This document shows positions 21,687-29,479 of a DNA stretch of 64,000 bases, piece by piece; the first letter of the stretch is position 1, and every line of letters begins with the position of its first letter. The position numbers and the translations under genes were made by a program. The notes under the pieces were generated by a model. The model made no database searches, had not been told where the DNA came from, and saw nothing but the letters and a program-made list of their open reading frames with translations. This stretch comes from Pseudarthrobacter phenanthrenivorans (GTDB lineage: Bacteria; Actinomycetota; Actinomycetes; Actinomycetales; Micrococcaceae), in assembly GCF_000813845.1 (NCBI RefSeq), contig NZ_JWTB01000032.1, forward strand, positions 21,131-85,130. Reading direction: 5' to 3'.

Positions 21687-23034
21687 CGCTCCGGTGGCAC
21701 GGTTGGCTGCAGCCGGGCATGAGATCAGGGCCAGGCACGAGTTCCGTGGCATGCGCACCGTGGAGCACTACTTCACGGTGCCCCTGGACCATTTCGGACC
21801 GGAGGGCGGCAGCGGGCAGTCACCGGAAACCATCACCGTCTTCGCCCGCGAGTACGTCTCCGCGGGACACAGCGAGGAAGCCGCCGCGCAGCTGCCCTGG
21901 CTCCTGTTCCTGCAGGGCGGCCCCGGCGGCCGAGGCAACAGGTGGGGTTCTTTGGGCGGCTGGAGCAAAGCCGCTGCCCAGGATTTCCGCATCCTCATGC
22001 TGGACCAGCGCGGCACCGGGCTCTCCACACCCATCGACCGCAGGACCCTGCCCGGCCGCGGGTCACCAGCCGAACAGGCCGCCTACCTGGAGCATTTCAG
22101 GGCGGACTCAATCGTGGCCGACGCGGAGCTGATCCGCAATGCCCTCGACTCACCGCCCTGGACCATCTACGGCCAGAGTTACGGTGGTTTCTGCGCCTTG
22201 ACGTACCTGTCCTTCGCCCCCAGGGGCCTGCGCGAAGTGCTCATCACCGGCGGCCTGGCCCCGCTCAGCGGCAGCGCGGACGACGTCTACCGGGCCACCT
22301 TCCAGCGGGTGGCGGCCCGGAACGAGGAGTACTTCGGCTGGTATCCCGAGGACCGGGACACCGTGGAGAGGATCGCCCGGCACCTGCGCACCGTCCCGGA
22401 ATTCCTGCCCGACGGCGAACGCCTCACCGTGGAACGGTTCCAGATGGCGGGGGCCTACCTGGGCGGAAACACCCGCGTGGACAGCCTCCACTACCTGCTG
22501 GAGGACGCCTTCGTGGCCACAGCCGGGGGGCCCCGGCTCTCGGACACGTTCCTGGAACAGCTCCACGGCGTGGTCTCGCGCCGCTCCAATCCGCTGTATG
22601 CGCTGATGCATGAATCCATCTATGCGCAGGGGCAGGCCACCAACTGGTCGGCCTGGCGGATGCTCGCGGAAAACCCCTGGTTCCGGCCGGACACCGAGCC
22701 GCTGCTGCTGACGGGCGAGATGGTGTATCCGTGGTACTTCGAGCAGGACCCCGCCCTGCAGCCGCTGCGGGAAGTGGCGGACCTGGTGGCCGGCAAGCAG
22801 GACTGGAAACCGCTCTATGACCTGCAAGTGCTTGGCTCCAACTCCGTTCCCGTGGCGGCGGCCGTCTATACGGACGACATCTACGTGGACCGGGATCTCT
22901 CCCTCCGGACTGCGGCCCAGGTCCGTGGCCTGCAGGTCTGGGAAACGGCCGACTTCCACCATGACGGGATTGCCGACGACGGCGAAAGGATCTTTGCCCG
23001 CCTGCTCGGCATGGCGCGTTCAGGCGGCCGCTGA
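21679..23034 (+). CDS. Alpha/beta hydrolase, proline iminopeptidase-like (S33)
   Basis: 451-aa S33-family hydrolase, cytoplasmic (no signal peptide). Oxyanion motif FLQGGPGG (residues 78-84), LDQRGTGLS, nucleophile elbow GQSYGG with Ser167, and a C-terminal HHDGIADDGE His region. It resembles prolyl aminopeptidases that free N-terminal proline. Start is a GTG at 21679 overlapping the preceding stop by 8 nt; a downstream ATG exists at residue 25, but the upstream part fits the family. Its 3' end overlaps the convergent MFS gene by 15 nt. Confidence 0.88.
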   Translation: MADAPVARLAAAGHEIRARHEFRGMRTVEHYFTVPLDHFGPEGGSGQSPETITVFAREYVSAGHSEEAAAQLPWLLFLQGGPGGRGNRWGSLGGWSKAAAQDFRILMLDQRGTGLSTPIDRRTLPGRGSPAEQAAYLEHFRADSIVADAELIRNALDSPPWTIYGQSYGGFCALTYLSFAPRGLREVLITGGLAPLSGSADDVYRATFQRVAARNEEYFGWYPEDRDTVERIARHLRTVPEFLPDGERLTVERFQMAGAYLGGNTRVDSLHYLLEDAFVATAGGPRLSDTFLEQLHGVVSRRSNPLYALMHESIYAQGQATNWSAWRMLAENPWFRPDTEPLLLTGEMVYPWYFEQDPALQPLREVADLVAGKQDWKPLYDLQVLGSNSVPVAAAVYTDDIYVDRDLSLRTAAQVRGLQVWETADFHHDGIADDGERIFARLLGMARSGGR

Positions 23035-24411
23035 CCGCCGGCGCGAGGTGCGTGCCACGACGGCGGCGGCCAGGACTGCCGCCCCGATGGCCCCGCCGAG
23101 CAGGTTCAGGCCCAGGTAGCCGGCGAATCCGAGGACCAACCCGGAGAAGGCCCCGCCCACGGCTCCAGCGGCGCCCATCAGCGTGTCCGAAGCGCCCTGC
23201 ACCGCCACCCGGACGTCCTGCCCTACGCTGTCGGCCAGCAGGGTGGATGCCGAGATGGTGGCCGCGGACCAGCCCATGCCCAGCAGCACCAGGCCCACTG
23301 CCACGGCGGCGGTGGATGACTGCCCGAATCCGGCGACGGCCACCGCGGCGACCAGCACCGTGAAGCCGATCATGATGGTCTCCACCCTGCCGGCCCGGTC
23401 GGTCAGCCAGCCCATGACCGGCGAGAGGGCGAACATCCCGGCGATGTGCAGCGAAATCGTAAAACCAATGATCACCAGCACATCCCCTTCGGCAATGTGC
23501 CCGGCGTGGGACCCTGGTCCTTCCACCAGGTGCTGCAGGTGCAGGGGGGTCATGGACATGACGCCGACCATCACCGCATGCGCGGCCACCACGGCAGATA
23601 CGGCCAGCAGCGCCATCCCTGAGCCCCGGATGGCCCGCAGGGCGCGGCGCAGCGATCCCCGGCCGGCTGCCGTGGCGGCCGGAACGACGCCGGCGGGTGC
23701 CGGCAGTACGCCGGGCACCGGCGCCTTGTTCCCCGGAGCGGCGGGGAGGACGTACGGGGATGCATTGCCGGCCGAGGACAGCCGGCGCGCCAGCAGCAGG
23801 GGGTCGGGGCGAAGACCGGCATACACAAGGACGGTGGCGATGAGGAGCCCGGCGCCGGAGATGACGAACGGACCGGCAATGGGCGGCAGGCCCAGCGCCA
23901 TCCCGACGGCGGTCCCCGGCTGGATCAGGTTGGGCCCGGCAACGGCGCCCACAGTCACCGCCCAGACCACGGTGGACAGCGCCCTCCCGCGGTGCCCGGC
24001 CGCAGCGAGATCAACGGCAGCAAACCTTGCCTGCAGGCTGGCCGCCGTCCCTACACCGATTCCGGCAGATCCCAGGACCAGCAGGATGAAGAGGCCGCTG
24101 ACGACGGCCAGCACCATGAGGACGGCCCCTGCCAGGGCCGCCGACAGGCCTGCCACCTGCCCGGCCCGGCGGCCGTGCCGTTCCGCCAGCGCGGCCAGCG
24201 GAAGTGCTGCGGCGGCTGCCCCCAGGGTCATGACGGTGGCGACGGAGCCCGCCCAGGCGCTGGAACCGGAGAGTTCTACAGCCAGGATGGAACCGATGGA
24301 CACGGTGGATCCCGTACCGAGTCCACCGAAGACCTGGGCCAGGCTCAAGAGCACAATGGTGCGCCGCTGCACCTGGGCCACGCCCTGTTCCTCAACAAGT
24401 GTGCGGGCCAT
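23020..24411 (-). CDS. MFS transporter
   Basis: 463-aa major facilitator protein with about 12 hydrophobic helices. The loop after TM2 carries ALAERHGRRAGQ, matching the family motif A, and the second half repeats it as GWLTDRAGRVE. A long cytoplasmic central loop (about residues 205-255, Ala/Pro-rich) joins the halves. Probably a drug-type proton antiporter; substrate unknown. ATG at 24411. The 24412-24480 stretch upstream has a CAGGGG/CCCCTG hairpin. Confidence 0.86.
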   Translation of the reverse strand: MARTLVEEQGVAQVQRRTIVLLSLAQVFGGLGTGSTVSIGSILAVELSGSSAWAGSVATVMTLGAAAAALPLAALAERHGRRAGQVAGLSAALAGAVLMVLAVVSGLFILLVLGSAGIGVGTAASLQARFAAVDLAAAGHRGRALSTVVWAVTVGAVAGPNLIQPGTAVGMALGLPPIAGPFVISGAGLLIATVLVYAGLRPDPLLLARRLSSAGNASPYVLPAAPGNKAPVPGVLPAPAGVVPAATAAGRGSLRRALRAIRGSGMALLAVSAVVAAHAVMVGVMSMTPLHLQHLVEGPGSHAGHIAEGDVLVIIGFTISLHIAGMFALSPVMGWLTDRAGRVETIMIGFTVLVAAVAVAGFGQSSTAAVAVGLVLLGMGWSAATISASTLLADSVGQDVRVAVQGASDTLMGAAGAVGGAFSGLVLGFAGYLGLNLLGGAIGAAVLAAAVVARTSRRRSAAA

Positions 24412-24480
24412 GATCCGAGCATAGTCCTGTGCAGTCGACCGCCACAGGGGTTCTGCACCCCTGCATCCGGCCGGTCATTA

Positions 24481-24521
24481 ACCAGGACATCCCGGCCGCG
24501 GGGCGGCCGGGATGTCCTGGT
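24481..24521 (-). terminator. Terminator of terC
   Basis: Perfect 19-bp inverted repeat (24481-24499 and 24503-24521, outer sequence ACCAGGACATCCCGG) with a 3-nt GGG loop, 19 bp downstream of the terC stop. It is the longest perfect stem I found in the window. It also insulates the MFS gene that follows in the same direction. Confidence 0.8.
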
Positions 24522-24540
24522 GCAACACAAGGGTCCGTAC

Positions 24541-25569
24541 TTATTCGACGTCGCTGTGGCTCTTGCGGGCGTCTTCCTCGAGCCGTGGATCGATCGTGGC
24601 GAGCTGGGCCTTGGAGCTGAGCAGGCTGGCGACGACGGCAATGATGATGGTGCCCACGATGACGGCGAGCGAGACATAAGTGGGGATCTCCGGCGCCCAC
24701 TCGATATGGTGGCCGCCGTTGATGAAGGGCAGCTCGTTGACGTGCATGGCGTGCAGGACAAGCTTGATGCCGATGAACGCGAGGATGAAGGACAGGGCGT
24801 GCTTCAGGTAGATCAGCCGGTTCATCAGCCCGCCAAGCAGGAAGTACAGCTGGCGCAGGCCCATGAGGGCGAACAGGTTGGCCGTGAAGACGATGAACGG
24901 GCTCTGGGTCAGGCCGAAAATCGCGGGAATGGAATCGACCGCGAACAGCAGGTCGGTGAGGCCGATGGTGATGAAGACGATCACCATGGGGGTGAACACC
25001 TTCTTGCCGTTCACCGTGGTCCGCAGCTTGCCGCCGTCGAACTTTTCGGACATGGGGATGACTTTGCGGATCCTTGCGATCAGCGGGTTCTCGCGGTCTT
25101 CCTCCTCTTCGCCCTCGTCCTGGGCCTGTTTCCAGGCCGTCCAGAGCAGGAACGCCCCGAAGATGTAGAACACCCAGCTGAACTGTTCAATGACGATGGC
25201 GCCAAGCATGATGAAGATTCCGCGCAGGATCAGGGCGATGATGATGCCCACCATCAGCACTTCCTGCTGGTATTTCCGCGGTACCGAGAACCTGGCCATG
25301 ATGATGATGAACACGAACAGGTTGTCGATGCTGAGGCTGTATTCCGTGACCCAGCCGGCCACGAACTGGCTGCCGAACTCCGCACCCGTGAAGGCGAACA
25401 TGGCACCGGCGAACACCATGGCGAGGGCGACGTAGAAGGCCACCCAGAGGCCGGCTTCCTTCATGGACGGTTCGTGCGGGCGCCGGACCACCAGGAGGAG
25501 ATCGGTCAGGAGGATGAGGCCGAGGACGACGAACGAGCCGACCTCAAACCATACGGGCAAATCGGGCAC
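24541..25569 (-). CDS. TerC family membrane protein, probable Mn2+ exporter
   Basis: 342-aa protein with about eight or nine transmembrane helices. TerC motifs are clear: EYSLSIDNLFVF near residue 75 and GLTDLLFAVDSIPAIFGLTQ near 200, each with acidic residues in the membrane that fit metal transport. The acidic loop QDEGEEEEDRENP is cytosolic. TerC proteins in this clade export manganese, possibly for secreted metalloenzymes. Start is a GTG at 25569 with AAAGG seven nt upstream; the frame to 25629 lies within the leader. Control is by the yybP-ykoY riboswitch just upstream. Confidence 0.9.
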   Translation of the reverse strand: MPDLPVWFEVGSFVVLGLILLTDLLLVVRRPHEPSMKEAGLWVAFYVALAMVFAGAMFAFTGAEFGSQFVAGWVTEYSLSIDNLFVFIIIMARFSVPRKYQQEVLMVGIIIALILRGIFIMLGAIVIEQFSWVFYIFGAFLLWTAWKQAQDEGEEEEDRENPLIARIRKVIPMSEKFDGGKLRTTVNGKKVFTPMVIVFITIGLTDLLFAVDSIPAIFGLTQSPFIVFTANLFALMGLRQLYFLLGGLMNRLIYLKHALSFILAFIGIKLVLHAMHVNELPFINGGHHIEWAPEIPTYVSLAVIVGTIIIAVVASLLSSKAQLATIDPRLEEDARKSHSDVE

Positions 25570-25599
25570 AAGGAAGCCTTTCGCAGGGTACACAAAATC

Positions 25600-25720
25600 G
25601 GTGTAAGTCTCTCCGGCCTGCCTGTGCACTTGGTGCTGATACGGCGGCCCGCTACGCCCGGCGGGGCAACTGTGCCCTGCGTGCTGACGATCGTAGCGCT
25701 TGGGATACTCCCCTACGTGC
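25600..25720 (-). promoter_or_regulatory. yybP-ykoY manganese riboswitch upstream of terC
   Basis: On the minus strand the leader reads ACGTAGGGGAGTATCCC (25718-25702), then GCGCTACGATCGTCAGCACG, and ends with GGAGAGACTTACACC (25615-25601). These match the conserved blocks of the yybP-ykoY class: GGGGAGUA in loop 1, GUCA-N-CACG in the middle and GAGACU at the 3' side. The closing helix P1 pairs GUAGG (25716-25712) with CUUAC (25607-25603). UACAC in the 3' strand can also pair with a downstream GUGUA, giving a plausible switching hairpin before the ribosome-binding site. The class senses Mn2+ and commonly controls TerC/MntP exporters. Confidence 0.85.
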
Positions 25721-25759
25721 TTTAACTGTACCCCAGGGAGGTGGGGGTCTGCGCCGGCT

Positions 25760-25773
25760 GGATAACGGTTTCC
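25760..25773. promoter_or_regulatory. Upstream LacI-like operator of the sugar-binding gene
   Basis: GGATAACGGTTTCC, an imperfect palindrome around a CG centre, of the AAACGGTTT type recognised by LacI/GalR regulators. It lies just upstream of the -35 element; its centre is 64 bp from that of the second site (about six helical turns), compatible with looping. Confidence 0.4.
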
Positions 25774-25782
25774 AGAAATCCG

Positions 25783-25812
25783 TTGACGGCGGGCCGCCGG
25801 ACTTGTGATAAT
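25783..25812 (+). promoter_or_regulatory. Sigma-70-type promoter of the sugar-binding gene
   Basis: -35 TTGACG at 25783-25788 and -10 GATAAT at 25807-25812, with an 18-bp spacer. The expected start near 25819 would give a leader of about 55 nt. Bracketed by the two palindromes at 25760 and 25823. Confidence 0.6.
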
Positions 25813-25822
25813 CGCAACCAGC

Positions 25823-25838
25823 GAGAAACCGTTTTCTC
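25823..25838. promoter_or_regulatory. Downstream LacI-like operator of the sugar-binding gene
   Basis: GAGAAACCGTTTTCTC, 14 of 16 bases palindromic with a CG centre. It covers the start-proximal region right after the -10, the usual place for a LacI-family repressor. No LacI gene is in this window. Confidence 0.55.
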
Positions 25839-25872
25839 ACACTCCCGTGTTTCTTCCAGAAAGTCATGGTCA

Positions 25873-27192
25873 ATGAAGACTCCTCTCCGCAGCAATCGAA
25901 TGGTCAAGACCCTCGCCACTGCCGCCGCCCTGGCCCTGCTGGCCTCAGGCTGCTCGTCATCCTCCGCCGGCGACAGCGGCGGAAACGTCACCGTCCGGTT
26001 CACCTGGTGGGGCAACGACCTCCGGAACAAGCAGACCCAGCAGGTCATCGACGCGTTCCAGGCATCACATCCGAATATCAGGATCCAGGCCGAGCCCGGG
26101 GTATGGAGCAGCTACTGGGACAAACTGGCCACCACCACAGCCGCCAACGACTCCCCCGACATTATCCAGATGGACCAGGCCTATATCGCCGAATATGGCG
26201 GCCGCGGCGCACTGCTGGACCTGTCCAAACAGGGCAACATCGACACGTCCAAGATCGACCGGGACGCCCTCACGTCAGGCCAGGTCGACGGCAAGCAGTA
26301 CGGCCTGAGCACGGGCCAGAACGCCAAGGCCGTGATGATCAACACCAAAATGTTCCGGGATTACGGTGTCCCCATCCCGGACGACAAGACCTGGACCTGG
26401 GATGACTACACGACGACTGCGGCACAAATTGCCGCAGCAGCCGCAAAGGCAGGCCAGACGAACTACGGCAGCTCCTACTCCCTGACGGATTCGGACCTGA
26501 ACACCTGGGCAATGCAGCATGGCGGCTCGCTGTACTCGGCGGACCGCGGCCTCGGTTTCACGGAGGACACCGCCACCTCGTTCTTCCAGAACGTGCTGAA
26601 CCTGCGCAACCGGAATGCTGCCCCGCCCGCCAACATCGCCACCGAAGACATCAGTGCCCCCGTCGAACAGACTCTCTTCGCCACGGGCAAGACGGCCATG
26701 TCGTGGTGGTGGACCAACCAGGTCAATGCGCTCCAGTCCGCACTCAAGACCGAGGTCAAAATCCTGCGGGCACCGAGCTCCACCGGCAGCGCCAGGGACA
26801 ACGGCATGTCCTACAAGCCGTCAATGTTCTGGTCGGTTTCCTCGCGCAGCAAGCACCCCAAGGAAGCCGCCGAGGTGGTGAACTATCTGCTCAACAACCT
26901 GGACGCGGCCAAGACCATCCTGACGGAGCGCGGCTTCCCCACCAACTCGGAGGTCCAGGCGGCGATCGATCCGCTGCTCACGCCCGCGGACAAAGCTGCT
27001 GCGGCCTTCCTGAAGGACATCAAGCCGGACCTGAAGAACGTACCCCCGGTGCCACCCACAGGTTCCTCCGGGGTCCAGGCGCTGATCCAGCGGTACTGCA
27101 CCGATGTCTTGTTCGACCGAAAGTCCCCGTCCGACGCGGCCAAGGGACTTATCCAGGAAGCCCAGGGCATGATCGACTCGGCAAGGAAATAG
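25873..27192 (+). CDS. Sugar ABC transporter substrate-binding lipoprotein (orphan)
   Basis: 439-aa family 1 extracellular solute-binding protein. A lipoprotein signal peptide ends in the lipobox LLASGC (Cys27), then a Ser/Gly linker and the mature start VTVRFTWWGNDLRNKQTQQV. The motif SPDIIQMDQAYIAEYGGRGA and the late KHPKEAAEVVNYLLNN are typical of CUT1 sugar binders. Start is the ATG at 25873; the longer frame to 25741 runs through the promoter. No permease or ATPase gene is adjacent: uvrB lies convergent downstream. Its partners must be elsewhere or shared. Confidence 0.9.
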   Translation: MKTPLRSNRMVKTLATAAALALLASGCSSSSAGDSGGNVTVRFTWWGNDLRNKQTQQVIDAFQASHPNIRIQAEPGVWSSYWDKLATTTAANDSPDIIQMDQAYIAEYGGRGALLDLSKQGNIDTSKIDRDALTSGQVDGKQYGLSTGQNAKAVMINTKMFRDYGVPIPDDKTWTWDDYTTTAAQIAAAAAKAGQTNYGSSYSLTDSDLNTWAMQHGGSLYSADRGLGFTEDTATSFFQNVLNLRNRNAAPPANIATEDISAPVEQTLFATGKTAMSWWWTNQVNALQSALKTEVKILRAPSSTGSARDNGMSYKPSMFWSVSSRSKHPKEAAEVVNYLLNNLDAAKTILTERGFPTNSEVQAAIDPLLTPADKAAAAFLKDIKPDLKNVPPVPPTGSSGVQALIQRYCTDVLFDRKSPSDAAKGLIQEAQGMIDSARK

Positions 27193-27214
27193 GCGGCTGG
27201 ACCGGCAAGAACGA

Positions 27215-27242
27215 CGGCGGCACCCCACCCGGGGTGCCGCCG
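27215..27242 (+). terminator. Bidirectional terminator between binding protein and uvrB
   Basis: Perfect 12-bp stem (27215-27226 CGGCGGCACCCC, 27231-27242) with ACCC loop, between two convergent genes, so it probably serves both. Confidence 0.7.
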
Positions 27243-27283
27243 TTGCGCTAGGTTCCCGCTTGGCCGGGCCCGGGCCTCCCCCG

Positions 27284-29398
27284 TCAGGCGTGGCCTGCGG
27301 CCTGCATCTGCCGCAGTTCCTTCTTCAGTTCGCTGACTTCGTCGCGGATCCGGGCAGCCACCTCGAACTGCAGTTCCGCGGCTGCGCCGTGCATTTGCTC
27401 CGTCAGTTGTTCGATCAGGCCCACCAGGTCCTCAGCCGGCGCGGCGGCCAGCCCGTCCGAACGGACCTGGGCGGCGCCCTTCTTGGCCCCGGCCTTGTTT
27501 GCCCCGGTGATTCCGCGCTTGCCCTTGCCGTAGTCGAAGCTGCCCAGCAATGCATTGGTGTCCGCGTCCTCGCGGGCCAACTGGTCGGTGATGTCCGCGA
27601 TCTTCTTGCGCAGCGGCTGCGGATCCACGCCGTGTTCCTTGTTGTAGGCAACCTGGATGGCCCGGCGCCGGTTGGTTTCATCGATGGCGTTGGCCATGGA
27701 GTCGGTGATCCGGTCCGCGTACATGTGCACCTGACCGGAGACGTTGCGGGCGGCACGGCCAATGGTCTGGATCAGTGACGTGGAGGACCGAAGGAAGCCT
27801 TCCTTGTCCGCATCCAGGATGCTCACCAGCGAGACCTCGGGAAGGTCCAGGCCTTCGCGGAGCAGGTTGATGCCCACCAGCACATCGAAGCTGCCCAGCC
27901 GGAGTTCCCGGAGCAGCTCGACGCGCCGCAGCGTGTCCACGTCCGAGTGCAGGTACTCCACCTTGATCCCGTGGCCCAGGAGGTAGTCCGTCAGATCCTC
28001 CGCCATGCGCTTGGTCAGGGTGGTGACGAGGACGCGCTCGTCCTTTTCCACTCGGGTGCGGATCTCCCCCAGGAGGTCGTCGATCTGCCCCTTGGTGGGT
28101 TTGACGATCACTTCGGGGTCGATCAGGCCGGTGGGGCGGATGATCTGCTGGACGAAACCGTCGGCCTTGCCGAGTTCGTACTTGCCCGGGGTGGCGGACA
28201 GATAGACGGTCTGGCCGATCCGTTCCAGGAACTCGTCCCACTTCAGCGGCCGGTTGTCCATGGCTGACGGCAGCCGGAAGCCGTGGTCCACCAGGGTCCG
28301 CTTGCGGGACATGTCCCCTTCGTACATGGCACCGATCTGCGGGATGGTGACATGGGATTCGTCCACCACCAGCAGGAAGTCGTCCGGGAAGTAGTCCAGG
28401 AGGCAGTGCGGCGCGGACCCGCCGGGACGGCCGTCGATGTGCCGCGAGTAGTTTTCGATGCCGTTGCAGAACCCCATCTGCTGCATCATTTCCAGGTCAT
28501 AGGTGGTGCGCATGCGCAGCCGCTGCGCCTCCACCAGCTTGTTCTGGCCTTCCAGCACGGCCAGCCGCTCGGCGAGCTCGTCCTCGATGGTCTTGATGGC
28601 GCGGCTCATCCGCTCCGGCCCGGCGACATAGTGCGAGGCGGGGAAGACGTACATTTCCGTTTCCTCGCGGATCACCTCGCCCGTGACGGGATGCAGGGTG
28701 TAGATGTTTTCCACCTCGTCGCCGAAGAACTCGATCCGCAGGGCCAGTTCCTCGTACATGGGGATGATCTCCACGGTGTCGCCGCGGACGCGGAACGTGC
28801 CGCGGTGGAAGTCCATGTCGTTGCGCGCGTACTGCATGGAGACGAACTTCCGCAGCAGATGGTCGCGGTTCATCTCCTGGCCCTTGCGAAGCGTCACCAT
28901 GCCGGCAATGTATTCTTCCGGCGTGCCCAGGCCGTAGATGCAGGACACGGTGGCCACCACCACGACGTCGCGGCGCGTCAGCAGGGCGTTGGTGGCCGAG
29001 TGGCGGAGCCGCTCCACTTCCTCGTTGATGGAGGAGTCCTTCTCGATGAAGGTGTCCGTCTGGGGAACGTAGGCCTCGGGCTGGTAGTAGTCGTAGTAGG
29101 AGACGAAGTATTCCACCGCGTTGTTGGGCAGCAGTTCGCGGAATTCGTTGGCCAGCTGCGCGGCGAGGGTCTTGTTCTGCACCATCACCAGGGTGGGGCG
29201 CTGGACCTGTTCGATGAGCCACGCCGTGGTGGCGCTCTTACCGGTACCCGTGGCACCGAGCAGCACCACGTCCTTCTCACCGTTGTTAATGCGCTCCGTC
29301 AGTTCCGCGATGGCAGCCGGCTGGTCACCGGCAGGCTTGAATTCGCTGATGACTTCGAAGGGCGCTACAACACGGTTGACTTCCTGCGCAAGGCTCAT
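27284..29398 (-). CDS. uvrB: Excinuclease ABC subunit B
   Basis: Helicase-like damage-verification subunit of nucleotide excision repair, 704 aa. Walker A GATGTGKSATT near residue 50, the beta-hairpin YYDYYQPEAYVPQTDTF that clamps DNA (about 100-116), the DESH motif (VVDESHVTIPQ), helicase motifs VI including QTIGRAARN, and a C-terminal UVR domain (residues about 660-700) that meets UvrC. ATG at 29398. I saw no clear LexA box in 29399-29479. coaE ends 82 bp upstream in the same direction. Confidence 0.97.
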   Translation of the reverse strand: MSLAQEVNRVVAPFEVISEFKPAGDQPAAIAELTERINNGEKDVVLLGATGTGKSATTAWLIEQVQRPTLVMVQNKTLAAQLANEFRELLPNNAVEYFVSYYDYYQPEAYVPQTDTFIEKDSSINEEVERLRHSATNALLTRRDVVVVATVSCIYGLGTPEEYIAGMVTLRKGQEMNRDHLLRKFVSMQYARNDMDFHRGTFRVRGDTVEIIPMYEELALRIEFFGDEVENIYTLHPVTGEVIREETEMYVFPASHYVAGPERMSRAIKTIEDELAERLAVLEGQNKLVEAQRLRMRTTYDLEMMQQMGFCNGIENYSRHIDGRPGGSAPHCLLDYFPDDFLLVVDESHVTIPQIGAMYEGDMSRKRTLVDHGFRLPSAMDNRPLKWDEFLERIGQTVYLSATPGKYELGKADGFVQQIIRPTGLIDPEVIVKPTKGQIDDLLGEIRTRVEKDERVLVTTLTKRMAEDLTDYLLGHGIKVEYLHSDVDTLRRVELLRELRLGSFDVLVGINLLREGLDLPEVSLVSILDADKEGFLRSSTSLIQTIGRAARNVSGQVHMYADRITDSMANAIDETNRRRAIQVAYNKEHGVDPQPLRKKIADITDQLAREDADTNALLGSFDYGKGKRGITGANKAGAKKGAAQVRSDGLAAAPAEDLVGLIEQLTEQMHGAAAELQFEVAARIRDEVSELKKELRQMQAAGHA

Positions 29399-29479
29399 GG
29401 ATCTAATTTACCGCCGGGCACCGACACTGGACGGCCCCTTCCGTTACAGGCGAACAGCGTCCGGCATTCGGGGTGCTGT

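Noticed and set aside
25722..26048. Minus-strand open frame of 108 aa upstream of terC
   Set aside because: Overlaps the terC leader, the promoter and the binding-protein gene; no motif or ribosome-binding site.
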